From: Piliocolobus tephrosceles
Taxonomy: Eukaryota > Chordata > Mammalia > Primates > Cercopithecidae
Assembly: GCF_002776525.5 (NCBI RefSeq)
Contig: NC_045439.1
Location: 115,599,699 to 115,663,698 of the forward strand
Direction of reading: 5' to 3'
Length of the DNA stretch: 64,000 nt
The translations under genes were made by a program, and so were the position numbers. Within the stretch, counting starts at the first letter, position 1; each line of letters begins with the position of its first letter. Shown in pieces: positions 12,091-24,691 of the stretch. The notes beneath the pieces are model-generated. The model did no database searches. It was not told the origin of the DNA and saw only the letters and a program-made list of their open reading frames with translations.

Positions 12091-12840
12091 TGTACATATA
12101 TACAAACACATAAAGTTAATGAGTACTTAAGAGATGGCAAAATGGGTTTATCTGTTTTACAAAATTATTAGGTATCATCTCCAGTGTTATCACTGCCACA
12201 TTTTATCCAATCAAGGACCGTATGACACTGTCTGGCCAAACCTGTGGTTGGTTACTCCAATAATGGCAGTGAAGTTCTTGCAAGTGACTACCCCCAACTG
12301 TTCTGAGATGGTGCTGGCTGGGATTCCAAAATCAGTCCAAAACATGTATTAGGCAACTTACAGGGTGCTAGAGTGGTACTTGTGATGGAGTAAGAAAAAC
12401 AGATGTTCTACTATGTCTGCAACAAGGGGATTGGGATACGGAGTTTATGTGGGGTTTAAGGAATACAGCTGAGAGCCAGGGCTAGCGTCTACATTTTATC
12501 TTGCAGTGTTTTGGGCAGCAATATAAACAAACTTATCAGTGCCTGGGAATGTCGAAGCTTGCAGGGGAAAACATGAAGCTATCCAGGTCACACAGTGGTC
12601 AAGGCATTTTGTGTGTTGTGTGTCAGGGCAAAGAAAAATTGGGATTTGGGAGACCCTAGTTTCGGATCATTAAGAGTTCTTCCAGTTTGGGTTGTGATGT
12701 ATGTAAATTCTTTTTTTAAAAAAACTGTAAGTTGTTTCAAACAACAATGTTCTTTGAGTTTTACATAAGTTTTATTTTCATTCCTTTTCACACCTGGAAT
12801 CACTTTTCTCCCATGTGAAGTACATACTTTAGACATTCCT
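12091..12840. other. Unassigned intergenic DNA holding one copy of a 47-bp repeat
   Basis: No gene is recognised. 12161-12207 reappears at 13145-13191 with one mismatch. Confidence 0.4.
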
Positions 12841-13625
12841 TTGGTGAGATTCTGCTGGTGGCAAACTTTTTTTTTGGTCTCTGTGTACTTTGTCCTCTTA
12901 AGAGCATTTTGCTAGACATTAACATATAAGCTGGCAGTTTACTTCCATCAAAGATGCCATTCCACAATTTTATGTCTCACGGTTGCACCTGAGAAGTCAG
13001 CTCTCTCCTCCTCCTCCCTCCTTAGAAGTGAAGCTTATTTTTCTTGTACTGTTTTTGTAAGAGCTATTTTTGGTATTCTGCAGTTTCATGATATCAAGGG
13101 GTGAATTTATTATTTTTTATCCTGCTAGGAGGTGTCTATTTTGAAAAATTATTAGGTATCATCTCAAGTGTTATCACTGCCACATTTTATCTCTTTTCTC
13201 CTTTGGGAACTCCAGATGACTGTTAGACCTTCCCAATCTTTAGATAAGGTCTTGCTGTTTCTCAGGCTGGAGTGATGGGACCACAGGCACGTGCCACTAA
13301 GCCTGGGTAATTTTATTTTTTGTAGGCGGTGGGGGGCTTCCTTTGTTGCCTAGTCTGGTTGACCTTCCCATTACTCATCTATTTTATTTTCCTTTGCTCC
13401 CATTATCTCTTTGTGTTACACTGTGGATAATTTCTTTTGCTCCATCTTCTGATTCAGATTTTCTTCTTAGTCACATTTCATCTGTTGCTAAACCCATCCA
13501 CTGAGCTAAATTTTAGGTATTTTATTTTTAACTTCTAGGTTTTTTCAAATATGCTTTTATATTTTTCTATCCTTTAGGTATTTTCTAACATCTTTTATAT
13601 CTGTACACTCACAAAATCTTTCTCA
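12841..13625 (-). repeat. Ancient L1M-like fragment (antisense)
   Basis: 'gagaagtcagctctctcc', 'ttggtattctgcagtttc' and 'ctgttgctaaacccatcc' recall antisense parts of old L1M/HAL1-type elements. It is interrupted by an Alu monomer at 13240-13365. Confidence 0.5.
13240..13365 (-). mobile_element. Degenerate Alu monomer
   Basis: 'aaggtcttgctgtttctcagg', then 'gggaccacaggcacgtgcc'. It is an internally deleted, very diverged Alu-related monomer. Confidence 0.6.
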
Positions 13626-13626
13626 A

Positions 13627-13934
13627 TTTTTTTTTTTTTTTTTTTTTTTTGAGGTGGAGTTTTGCTCTTGTGGCCCAGGCTGGAGTGCAGTGGTGTGATC
13701 TTGGCTCACTACAACCTCTGCCTCCTAGGTTCAACAGATTCTCCTGTCTCAGCCTCCTGTGTAAGCTGGGATTATAGGCACCCACCACCACGCCCAGTTA
13801 ATTTTTGTATTTTTAGTGGAGACATGGTTTCACCACGTTGGCCAGGCTGGTTTCGAACTCCTGACCTCAGGCGATCCGCCCACCTTGGCCATCCAAAGTG
13901 CCGGGATTACAGGCATGAGCCATCGTGCCGGGCC
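13627..13934 (-). mobile_element. Alu (AluS-like)
   Basis: A full-length antisense Alu from a long poly-T to 'gccatcgtgccgggcc'. Confidence 0.95.
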
Positions 13935-13935
13935 C

Positions 13936-15339
13936 AATGTTTTCTTTACAGAAAGGATCTTGACTTTTTATACCTAAATTTCATCTTTTTTTTCCTCTCT
14001 AGCCCTCTGTCATACTTTATTTCTGGAAAATAGATATTTTTGACATGTTTATGTATGGAAAATTTATATTTATGTCTCAAAGACTCAGTATAACATTTAA
14101 ACAAATTAATGCGCAGGAGAAGTCTGAAATTACATTTCAAATACTATTAGTACACTGTCAGGAGCAGTGTGGAAGTTTTGCAAGCTTGATGAACACTGAA
14201 ATAAAGTAAATGTGTGACGCACATTGCTGGCACTAAGAGAGGAAATACCGTATTTGGTGTGAGCTATTCTCTGCCATTTTGTGTTTGTCCTGAACACATT
14301 TCCGCAGTGCCTTTTTTTTTTTTTTTTTTTTTAAACAGCCAAGGCTAGTATTTGATAACATTTGCTGTAACATTTTTTTCTAGGCTATAATTACTGGTGT
14401 TATCAAACTTCAGTACCCTGATTACTTATTTGTATCTGAATTAAGTTAAAAAAATATAATCTGGACCCTGACTAGAGATTCTTTTGTTCAGCTCATACCC
14501 CAGTGAGGTAGAAGCTTACCGTTTTGGGATTGTGTACTTTCTAGGCTCCTTTTTTAGGGATATGACTTTAGCTAGCTGCATAGGATAAACGTTATTTATG
14601 TTACTTAACAAAAACTGCTTGATGTATACTCAGTCCTTCCATTCCTCCACACACTTTACATTTTGTCTCAGGAATAAGATTAACAGACCCTTACCTATCT
14701 AGAATTATTTTTCTTGACCTGTGAATCTTGCATGTATTGTCAGTATATTGTTTGTAACATTAGAGATTCCTGTTGATATGCGGCTCATTAGAAGGGAACG
14801 TTCCCTGGCCTTTAAAATACGAAGCGTTTATTTTTATGCCTTTCAAGCAATTGGCTTTTTATCTTATGGACGTGCTGAACGGTATGACTGATCAATACTC
14901 TTTGTCAGTACTGCATACCAAAGAAGCTTGTAATCAAGTTTAACACTAACTTTTACATATTATTTAGAACTTTGAGATGAATGTTTTGTATATATGTCCA
15001 TTCCAAGTCATGTTAGTGTTGCCTTGATCACCACTATATGAAGGAGGGACTTTATGTGATAAAATGTACATAGGTGTGCCAGAAGTAGAGACATTAAAGT
15101 GGCTTAAAATCTCCATCTAAAATCTAGAGGCAACATGGATACCCAACAAAATACGAGAAAGTAGTTGTACAATTAATTAAAATGCATACAAATAGGGGAT
15201 TCATGAACCAATCAAATAAAATTTGTATATGATAACCTTAAAATGTCAACAGCTTCAATCATAACCTATTAGTTATTAGTATTTTAATATTATACTCAGA
15301 TGGAGCTTGCCTTACTTCCAAAGTACTTTCTCAAACAGA
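13936..15339. other. Downstream flank of SCFD1, mostly unique
   Basis: No gene or repeat is recognised apart from a T-run at about 14312-14332. Immediately downstream of the SCFD1 poly(A) site; no unit on the other strand was found. Confidence 0.4.
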
Positions 15340-15569
15340 GAAAAAGAACAACGTGGAAATTTTATTTCTGAAATGTTTTATTCTTTTAATCAATACATAT
15401 TAAGCATAGAATTTCCTTAAAAATTAACAAATAACTGATTTTCACTTAGGACACTGTTATGCTGCTCTTCTAACTTTTCTTTTTACATTTATCCACATTC
15501 CAAGTAGATTATCCAAGTAGATTATCATAGTAAGGTTTTTGTGTGTTACTTTTGTCCAAGTTGTGACAA
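15340..15569 (-). CDS. SCFD1: SCFD1 terminal exon: last 7 codons, stop and 3'UTR
   Basis: After acceptor 'ttgtttcag' the exon encodes LSQLGQK and a TAA stop (15546-15548), so only 24 coding bases lie in it. The rest, from 15545 to about 15340, is an AT-rich 3'UTR. AATAAA signals on the minus strand lie at 15377-15382 and 15361-15366. The transcript end near 15340 is inferred from the second signal. Confidence 0.93.
15361..15382 (-). terminator. SCFD1: SCFD1 polyadenylation signals (two AATAAA)
   Basis: Two AATAAA hexamers on the minus strand (15377-15382 and 15361-15366) lie about 165-185 bases after the stop codon. Cleavage is expected 10-30 bases further, near 15335-15350. Use of each site is inferred. 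Confidence 0.75.
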
Positions 15570-15759
15570 CTGAAACAAAATAAAACACAAAATCATACAT
15601 CAAACTTTTAAAAAAGATCACAAAAGAAACATTCAAACATATTTGTAAACCCCTTAATAAATTACACTTCCTATTTTATTCACTACATTCCTAGAATAAT
15701 AAATCTTAATGTTCACCACTAACTCAAATGTTAAACCTTTGTAGATATTTAAAAACTGA

Positions 15760-15893
15760 AGGCTGGGCATGGTGGCTCATGCCTTAATCCTAGCTACTTG
15801 GGAGGCTGAGGTGGGAGGATCACTTGAGGCCAGGAGTTTGAGACCAGCCTGGGCAACATAGCAAGAGACTGTCTCTACCCAGAAAAAGAAAAG
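15760..15893 (+). mobile_element. Free left Alu monomer (FLAM-like)
   Basis: A single left arm from 'ggctgggcatggtggctc' to 'agactgtctctaccc' and an A-rich tail, in the last SCFD1 intron and antisense to the gene. Confidence 0.85.
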
Positions 15894-16300
15894 GAAATGG
15901 AACTGCAATAAACATTGTCATAGCAAAAATATGTAAACATTATTAGTTAACGTTCAATTGATGGAAAACAAAAACCCTGGGAATTAAAAAAATTAGTGCT
16001 AACTTCGTGAAAATGTAAAGAGAAATGTCATGAGTGAAACACTACGGACAGGTCTGATATATTTTTGTATTTCTAAAGGATCATTAAAAGCCAAAGAAAA
16101 GGCTTTCAGTTCTGGAAGGATGGGCAAACTCCTACTGGAAACGTTATTACTTATCAAGGTTTTCTTAGTCGTCCATGACGACACCTTATCTTGGTATAGC
16201 TGGATGGCTCTGGTTGCAGCTGGTTCAGGTGAGTAAGAGGTTTTCTTTCTCTCTTTTGAAAAATACCAATAGCAACAAACAACAAAGGTATATACTTTAC

Positions 16301-16369
16301 CTGTTTTATGAACTGTGTGGCATTAAAAAGCTCACTGCAGCCATATAAAATGTGTTTGCCTTGTTTCCC
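16301..16369 (-). CDS. SCFD1: SCFD1 coding exon, 2nd from the end
   Basis: 69 bp, 23 whole codons: GKQGKHILYGCSELFNATQF and IKQ, about residues 613-635. The acceptor is 'tttttacag' and the donor 'gtaaag'. It is separated from the preceding exon by a 10.3 kb intron full of retroelements. Confidence 0.97.
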
Positions 16370-16940
16370 CTGTAAAAATCAGAGTCAGAACTTAGATACA
16401 AGTAACAAGAAATATATTCAATATTCCCAAGAGATTAATATCCTGTTTTTTTGTTGTTGTTAACAGTCTTTCTTTGGGATAGTGTTGGATTTTAGTGTAC
16501 ACATCTACCTAAAAATTGCATGAAATGAAGACGAATAAAGTGGTGAAATGAGCATAGTATTTTTGTCCCCCAAACTATATATTATGGCATACTATTGGTG
16601 CCATTTCCTGTTACACTAAAAATAGAAGGAATCTGACTGTCAAATTTCACAGGAGCAACAGTTACCTATAAAATCTTAGAACAACATTCTTTCAGTGTAG
16701 GATGTCTACTACTTGAATACATTCGAGTTTCTTTATGCTGAAAGTGGACTACGGTGCAGGTAGCATGGATTGTGCTTTTAGTCCCACTTGAGCAACACAG
16801 TATTTATAAGTTAATACATCTCATCCCATGTTGTCAAATTCAGGAATAAAAGTAATAGTTACAATGTTGGAACCCAATCACAACAGCCAAAACCTCTCTA
16901 CTAGGGATTTGCTAATTTCTTGTATGTATTGTGAACCTGA
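16370..16940. other. Start of the 10.3 kb SCFD1 intron, unassigned
   Basis: AT-rich unique-looking DNA. No gene or repeat is recognised. Confidence 0.4.
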
Positions 16941-16949
16941 AGGTAAATT

Positions 16950-18480
16950 CATGAGATTTCTTTTGTAATACAAAAGAAGTTTATTCTAGCACAAAGTAAT
17001 TTGATGATTCATCAAAGAACAGAGGAATGATGGCTTTGTCACACAACTCTGTGATGTATAAGCTGAGCAAACATTAGTGGCTGACTACATGTCCTAGCTG
17101 GCCATCTCTGAGAATAAATAAAAAGTCACAACTCAGATTTTTTTCAAAATGAGATGGTATATGGGTCATATAATTGGGATTCTTGTGGCTAACAGGCATT
17201 AATTAAAGGTAGAGGTCACAGTCTACAAGGAGAAAGCAGGCATAGGGAAACATTAGAGGGGTTCAGAACTTCTAGGCATAGCTCCCAGGAGAACCTGATT
17301 CTTGTTCAAGGAGAGGTCTTTTATGCCTCTCTGGTCAGGTAGGCAAAATTGGGCTGCATGACCAGACTCAACTGCAAAAACCAGGTGCAAAATGTAAAAT
17401 CAATCTTTACATTTTCTATTAAACAATGCTGGCAAGCCAGAGCAAGGTTGCCCCCTGGTTTATCGTAGTCTCTAGCCCAGGACTAGAATTCATCACTAGT
17501 TAGTACTTCACTCAGGTTTGGCTAAGCGAACATCAGCACCATGGATCCCAGTATTCCTGGAGATAAGCACAAGGGTACAGTAGCCCAGTTGAGATTAATC
17601 CTGACTTGTACAGTCCCCACCCTGGGCCAAGCTTTCTTAACCAAATTACTCATCATCATTCTTTTCTAATTGTTTTTAGCCATCCAATGAAGTGTAGGTG
17701 TAATTTTAAAGAAACTGTATGTAGTTTACCAAACATTCCAGTGCAGACTTGTTCTTAATCATGTACAAGCTTGATGACCCCTTTACTTCCTCTCTCAGTT
17801 AACAATTGAACTTTATGGGCTGGGTGCAGTGGCTCATGCCTGTAATCCCAGCACTTTGGGAGGCCAATGCAAGTGGTTCACAAGGTCAGAAGTTCGAGAC
17901 CAGCCTGGCCAGCATGGTGAAACCCCGTCTCTACTAAAAATACAAAAATTAGCCAGGCGTGGTGGTGCGTGCCTATAATCCCAGCTACCCAGGAAGCTGA
18001 GGCAGGAGAATTGCTGGGAAGCGGAGGTTGCAGTGAGCTGAGATCACGCCACTGTACTCCAGCCAGGGTGACAGAATGAGACTCTGTCTTGAAAAAGAAA
18101 AAAGAAAAAAAAAAAATCGAACTTTATAAAATGTACCAATATAGTGATTCAATGTAAAATTAACTCAATGTAGTTCTTTCTCTAACCAATCACTTTCTAT
18201 CAAGAGAATACCTTGTGGTTTTAAGTCAACTTCCCAATTTGCCAATATCAGTATTATCAAATGTTTTGATAAAATCAAATTATTTTTTACCAATTATACC
18301 AAAGTTATGCCAAATAGTATTTACATTATGGGTTAGATGAACAACATTACTAAATAAATCAGAATTACAGCAGTATTTTCTGGCACTTGCCCCTTATGTC
18401 GTGGACTATTATAAACCAAGGGTCATGTTAATTAATTCTGTATTGCACGTCTCATGTAGGCATAGTTGCATGTTTAGTTT
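16950..18480 (-). mobile_element. Retrovirus-like element, inverted copy (env/3' region)
   Basis: Its reverse complement aligns over most of its length, at roughly 65-75% by eye, with 22200-23444. Shared blocks include 'cttgttcttaatcatgtacaag', 'ctagttctttctct' and the flank around 'cctggtcatgca'. An Alu at 17817-18116 interrupts it. All frames carry stops. The retroviral nature is inferred from the plus-strand partner. Confidence 0.5.
17817..18116 (+). mobile_element. Alu (AluS-like)
   Basis: A full-length sense Alu. Flanking copies of (t)gaactttat at about 17807-17816 and 18118-18127 mark the insertion into the retrovirus-like element. Confidence 0.95.
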
Positions 18481-19453
18481 CACACTCCGAGACTGTACTG
18501 ACAGAGGTTTCTAATGATGTGAGGAAGGCTGTCATAGACCTACTAGCTCAGTTCCTTCTTAATAGGGCTGAATGGTAGGGAAAAGATTAGGATTATTCAC
18601 GACAAAAAGTAAGGGATTTAAAAATCCTCTCAGGACAATTAAACTGGGGGGCTTAGTAGCTACTAAAAATTTAATGGATCTAAAGGGCATCTTTGAATAA
18701 TATAAAAAAATATATAATATAATGGTCAAAGACTAGATGCTTTGCCCCTGTGATCAGAAAGAGGACAAGGATGTCTGCTCTTGCCTCTTCTATTCAACGA
18801 TGAATTGAAGGTTCTAGCCAGGGCAGTTGCAGAAGACAGAAAAGAAGCAATACTATATCTATTTATAGATAACATGATCTTGTATATAGAAATTTCTAAA
18901 AATCCATTAAAAACAATTAGAATACACTCAGCAAGGCTGTGAAACATAAGATCAACATATAAATATCAGCTGGATTTTTAAGCACTTCGAATGAAGAATC
19001 CAAAAATGAACTTAAGAAAATGTCTTTCAACAGCATAAAAATATACTCTGAAGACTACAAAATAGTGAAAGAAATTACAGATATAAATGGAAAAACATCC
19101 CATATTCATGGACCAGAAGCCTTAATTAACATAAAAATACTCCCCAAACTCATCTACAGATTTAAGTATGCTCCCTATAAGAACTTAGTCTTTGTAGACA
19201 TTCACAAATTCTAAAATTCATAAAAAATTGCAAAAGACCCAGAAAAGCTGAAACAATAAAGTAGGAGGACTCACATGTGTCCTGATTTCAAAAAGTACTA
19301 AAAAAGCCATGATGATCAACACAGTATAATACTGGCGCAAGAACAGACCTATAGATCTGAAGAATGGAACTGAGAGTTCAGAAATAAACCCATACACATC
19401 AAGTGATTTTCAGCAAGGTTGCCAAAACCATTACATGGGGGAAAGAATAGACA

Positions 19454-19751
19454 TTTTTTTTTTTTTTTTTTGAGACGGAGTCTCGCTCTGTCTCCCAGGC
19501 TGGAGTGCAGTGGCGCTATCTTGCCTCACTGCAGGCTCCGCCTCCCGGGTTCACGCCATTCTCCTGTCTCAGCCTCCCGAGTAGCTGGGACTACAGGCGC
19601 CTGCCGTGCGCCCGGCTACTTTTTTGTATTTTCAATGGAGACGGGGTTTCACTGGGTTAGCCAGGATGGTCTCGATCTTCTGACGTCGTGATCCACCCGC
19701 CTCGGCCTCCCAAAGTGTTGGGATTACAGGTGTGAGCCATCGCGCCCGGCC
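19454..19751 (-). mobile_element. Alu (AluY-like)
   Basis: A full-length antisense Alu with AluY features ('ctcactgcaggctccgcc', 'cgtgatccacccgcctcgg'). The target-site duplication is agaatagac at 19444-19452 and 19752-19760. Confidence 0.96.
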
Positions 19752-20123
19752 AGAATAGACTTTTCAACAGAAGGCGGTGAAACAACTGGATAGCCATATG
19801 CAAAAAGATGAAGCTGGATCTTCATACCATATTAAAAAATTATATAATTCTTAGAAGAAAACTCAGGGTCAAATCTTTATGACCTTAGATTTGGCAAAGG
19901 ATTCTTAGATACGCCACAAAAAGCCCGGGCAACAAAAGAAAAAAAGAGATACAATGGACTTGGCTGAAATAAACTTTTGCGCTTTAAAAGACGCCATCAC
20001 AAAAGGAGAAAAGACAACCCAGAGAATGGGGGAAAAAATCTGGAAATCATATATCTGATACGGGAATTGTATCAAGATTACATACAGAATTCTTACAACT
20101 CAATAATAAAAATGGACAGAAGG

Positions 20124-20340
20124 GTCGGGCGTGGTGGTTCAAGCCTGTAATCCCAACACTTTGGGAGGCCAAGGTGGGTGGTGGTGGCACGTGCCTATAA
20201 TCCCAGTTACTTGGGAGGCTGAGGCAGGAGAATCACTTGAACCCCGGAGGCAGAGGTTGCAGTGAACCGAGATTGCACCACTGCACTCCAGCCTGGACGA
20301 CAGAACGAGACTCCGTCTCAAAAAAAAAAAAAAAAAAAAA
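20124..20340 (+). mobile_element. Alu with internal deletion
   Basis: The left arm is cut after 'gggaggccaaggtgggtgg' and joins directly to the second-arm 'ggtggcacgtgcctataatc'. It loses about 90 bp but keeps a normal 3' end and a 20-base A-tail. Confidence 0.92.
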
Positions 20341-20639
20341 GACAAAGGATCTAAACAGACATTTCTCCAAAGATATACAAATGGCCAGTATACACGTGAA
20401 AACATTTTTGACTTCGTAAGTCATCAGGAAAATATAGATAACAAGGCAAGTGTTAGTAATGAAGTGGAGAAGTGAGAACCCTCATACACTGCTGGGGGAA
20501 ATGTAAAATGGTGCAGCTGCTTTGGAAGATGGTCTGTAGTTCTTCAAATGATTACAGAGTTACTAAGTGACCCAACAATTCCACTCTTAGGGATATACGT
20601 AAAAGAAGTGAAAACATACATTCACACAGAATTATGGTG

Positions 20640-23444
20640 GCCATTATCTATGGTTCCATGTGGACAGCAACAGGTCTTGTCTAGAAAAGACACTCATTTG
20701 GATGTGTATACCTGGTAGCTGCAGGAATCACCTTTAACATTATTAGAGGCCACAGCAGAAACCATTTCAATTTAGACCTCCTACTTACGTATGATCTGAT
20801 AAAGAAACTCACTTTACTGCAGGTGCAGTTCAACAGTGTGCTAACCACCATTATCTACCATACACTAACATATACCTCACCAAACACAAAGTATTGGAGC
20901 AAATGTTTGAAACACTTTTCAAATTGCTAATGAGAGACAGAGTTACTTGCATGATGGAATGTGTGTCAAAACATAAAGGGCATGGAATTAAAGGGGGAAT
21001 CAACACTAAATAGATTATAGAGATACTTCAAGAAAAATAAGGGAGGGTAGAATAACAACACAGGAGCTGATAACAATTTCCTCCATATTTCTGAACATTT
21101 TCCTTTTTCTCTGACTGATCATGTAGAACATGGATATGGATTACATTTACAAGCTCAGAAAGAAGGATCAGTTGCAAACATGACATGAAGATAATACCTC
21201 TAAATATAACTGTCTGAGGAATGATGGAATGGACTGTTTTTATTCTCACTGATCTAAGCTTGGAATTAATGTTTTTTTGCATCTTTCCTCACATGTGGGC
21301 AAGACAGTCCTATAAACTTGTAGTTATTCACCCCAACTTCATGTGACTGGGAATGGCCGAAGGGGAAAAGCACTGGCCACTCTCACATTGCCGTCCGCTC
21401 CTCTTACCGAATCTGATGGTTGCTAACTCAGGGGTCGAGGTCTGGGTAAAAAACTAACGACAGGAGAAAGGAGGAAAAGTCTTTACTCTCAGAAAGGGAG
21501 CCAATAAGTAAATAATGCAAAAGAGAAAGTTAACATTATTTTGGTATCTTGTAAAAGCCTGGGCGCAAGAAACTGCTCTCAGCTGTATTTATAGATGCTC
21601 GTAAGACCTGATGAAATTGTCTCCTTTACCTGAAGCTGTCTAAGATAGGTTGCAGGAGATTTAATAATTTAATCTGCAGAATTTTATCTGAATCTTGATG
21701 ATGCTAATAACATCCTGAGGATAAACACAGAATAATTCTAATGGTTGCCTTTTGGCTCCTGTTGGTTTTATCTATTGTACAGAACCGCTTTGGGGAGGCA
21801 AAATTAGGACACTGTTGTCTCTGAAAGGCACACAAACGATTTTGTTGAACAACGAAGTCACAGACCACCATGTAACTATTAAACACAGTTATGATTTGTT
21901 AAGAAAGGTGTCCAGAAACACAGACATAAAATAACTGCTGCATTTCCAACTAGTCATAGTGTCGTGTGCTCTAATGCCTATGGACCTTGTTTCTGTGGGT
22001 GGAAGGCACTGAGGTTAAAAAATTCTTGGTACTGAAACCAAGTAAGGGGTAACTAGGTGGGCTTCCCCACTTACCATTGATAGCCCTGCTGTTTTGCTGA
22101 GAATAATTACTACTCATATGACACTGTCTCGGGGAACTGAAAACTTTTGTCTCCCCTCCCCTGCCATCTCTCAAAAGGTTCCTGAAAGATTTTGGATCCA
22201 AAAGATATATTCAAACGATATTCAAGCAATAAAAACTCAATGGCAACAACGTATTTGGTGGTTAAACCAATTTGGGCAGAAACACTGGCACAGTTCTATG
22301 AGTCCCATGGTAAGCCCAATTTGCCTTTAATGAAAAGAGACATACTGAGGAAGATGACTTAATGACCTATTGGTTGTTTACAAGAAATGTTATTTCAGGA
22401 GGAAGGGAAATGGTGGCGAGCAGCCTGGAAAAATGATAAAACAAACTCAACAGTTACATAAAGATGGGAAGACACATGCACCCAGACTCAAGAAGGATTA
22501 AGTATGCTCCTCAATTAAAAGCTGAAGTAGGGCAAGGAAAATGGCCTGGTATCTTGGCAGAGTTAGCAAAAAGAATGAATTTATGGGAAACTTACAGTGC
22601 CTCAGTCAATTATAACATTTTGGTATATAAGCAAGAGTTGATTTTGTTGAGAAAGATGAGAAAACATTTAGTAAGCAATCTAAATCATAATGTAATTGCT
22701 ACTTGGTGCAAATGGTATCATTGGTGAGGTTCTAAGCAATCTAAATCATAACGCAATTGCTATGTGGTGCAATACTGGTATGATTGGTGAGGTTCGTAAG
22801 AACAAATCCTATGACCAAATGAATGAGCAAATGTATAAGGAAATTGAATTAAAACCCCTACAAGATGGTCTTCTGGTAAAAGGCCAGATTATCAGAGAAA
22901 GAACTAGATTAATAATTGTTATAAAATTTCACAAAATTGAACTTTCTGTGGTAGAAAGAGGTAAAAACTGTCAAGCTTGTACATGATTAAGAACAAGTTT
23001 TCACTGGACTATGGTAAACTGCAATTTTTTAAAAAGTTATAAATCTACTTCAGTCACTACAAATGATTAGTATTTTGGTGTTTATCTTCTTGTTTTTCTG
23101 TTATATAATGTAAAAGATGCCAAAAGAAGAATGATGACAAGTGATTAAAAAAGCTTAACTAAGGGTAAGAGTGTGTGGAATGCATAAGTGTCTATTGCAA
23201 CCATGTGTTTATCCCTGGGAACACCTGGAACCAGTCATGTTGCTAACTATTGGCCAAACCTGAATGAAATGTTCTAAGTAGTGATGAATATAGTCCTGTG
23301 CTAGGGTCAAGACTAGGGGGCAACTTGTACTAGCTTGTCAGCACTGTTTATAGAGATGGTTTGCATCTGGTTTCTGTCATGTTCCCTTGGTTTCTGCTTT
23401 TGAGCCTGGTCATGCAACTTAATTTCTGCTATGAAACAAGAGGA
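20640..23444 (+). mobile_element. Endogenous retrovirus-like remnant (integrase-like and env-like parts)
   Basis: At 20795-20845 the frame reads SDKETHFTAGAVQQCAN, close to the SD-GTHFT motif of class III retroviral integrases, with two changed positions. Further on, open stretches (22094-22330, 22464-22727, 22696-22986) are followed by a 16-residue hydrophobic run before a stop (23063-23113), which looks like the membrane anchor of an Env protein. A 61/63-bp tandem duplication (22672-22795) and many stops break it. The 3' side is cut at about 23445 by an L1. No complete LTR pair or full gene is present. The env reading is inference. Confidence 0.5.
22672..22795 (+). repeat. 61/63-bp tandem duplication in the retrovirus-like remnant
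   Basis: 22672-22732 and 22733-22795 are two copies of one unit starting taagcaatctaaatcata, with a few mismatches and a 2-base length difference. The copy shifts the reading frame. Confidence 0.9.
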
Positions 23445-24691
23445 GTATTAACCATTCCCGCTTGAAAACTGGCACAAGATAAGGATGCCCTCTCTGACCA
23501 CTGCTATTCAACATAGTATTGGAAGTTCTGGCCAGGGCAATCAGGCAAGAGAAAGAAAAGGATATCCAAATAGGAAGATAAGAAGTCAAACTGTCTCTGT
23601 ATGCAGATGACATGATCCTATATTTAGAAACGCCCACACAGTCTCAGCTCAAAAACTTCTTAAGCTGATAAACAACTTCAGTAAGGTCTCAGGAAACAAA
23701 ATCAATGTGCAAAAATCACTAGCATTCCTATACAACAGTAACAGTCAAGCCGAGAGCCAAATCAGGAAGAAGCGCCCATTCACAACTGCCACAAAAAAAA
23801 TAAAATATCCAAGAAGACAGCTAACTAGGGAGGTGAAAGATCTCTACAAGGAGAACTACAAACCACTGCTCAAATAAATCAGAGATGACACAAACAAATG
23901 GAAAAACATTCCACGCTCATGGATAGGAAGAAGAAATACCATTAAAATGGCCATACTGCCCAAAACAATTGATAGATTAAATGCTATTCCTATTAAATTG
24001 CCACTGACATTCTTCACAGAACTAGAGAAAACAATTTTAAAATTCACATGGAACCAAAAAAGAGCCAAAATAGCCAGGGCAATCATAAGGAAAAAGAACA
24101 AAGCTGGAGGCATCATGCTATCCGACTTCAAACTATACTATAGGGCTATACAGTAGCCAAAACAGCAAGGTACTGGTACAAAAACAGACCTATGGACCAA
24201 TCAAACAGAACAGAGAACCAAGAAATAAGACTGCATACCTACAACCATCTGATCTTCCACAAACCTGACAAAAACAAGCAATGGAGAAAGGACTCCCTAC
24301 TCAATAAATGGTGCTAGGATAACTGGCTAGCCATACGCAGAAAACTCAAACCGGACCTCTTCCTTACACCCACATACAAAAACCAACTCAAGATGGATTA
24401 AAGACTTAAATGTTAAACCCAAAACTATCAAAATCCTGGAAGACAACCTAGGCAGTATCATACTGGACACAGGAACGGGCAAAGATTTCATGACAAAGAC
24501 ACCAAAAGCAACTCCAACAAAAGCAAAAATTGACAAATGGGATCCAATTAAACTGAAAAGCTTCTACATAGCAAAAGAAATTATCCACAGAAAACCTATA
24601 GGATGGTAGAAAGTTTGTGCAAACTATGCATCCAGGAAAGGTCTAATATCCAGCATCTATAAGGAGCTTTACAAGAAAAAACTACCCCAGC

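Larger units (their letters stand above)
18680..20632 (+). mobile_element. Old L1 ORF2/3' part, interrupted by two Alus
   Basis: The sense ORF2 signature is 'ttctagccagggcagttgc', 'gatttttaagcacttcg' (diverged), 'aatggaaaaacatcccatatt' and later 'aacaattccactcttaggg'. Alus interrupt at 19454-19751 and 20124-20340. Stops and indels are frequent, so it is inactive. Confidence 0.85.

Noticed and set aside
16030..16236. 68-residue open frame on the plus strand within the last SCFD1 introns
   Set aside because: It matches no family and lies in intron sequence next to an SCFD1 exon, with no splice or codon evidence.
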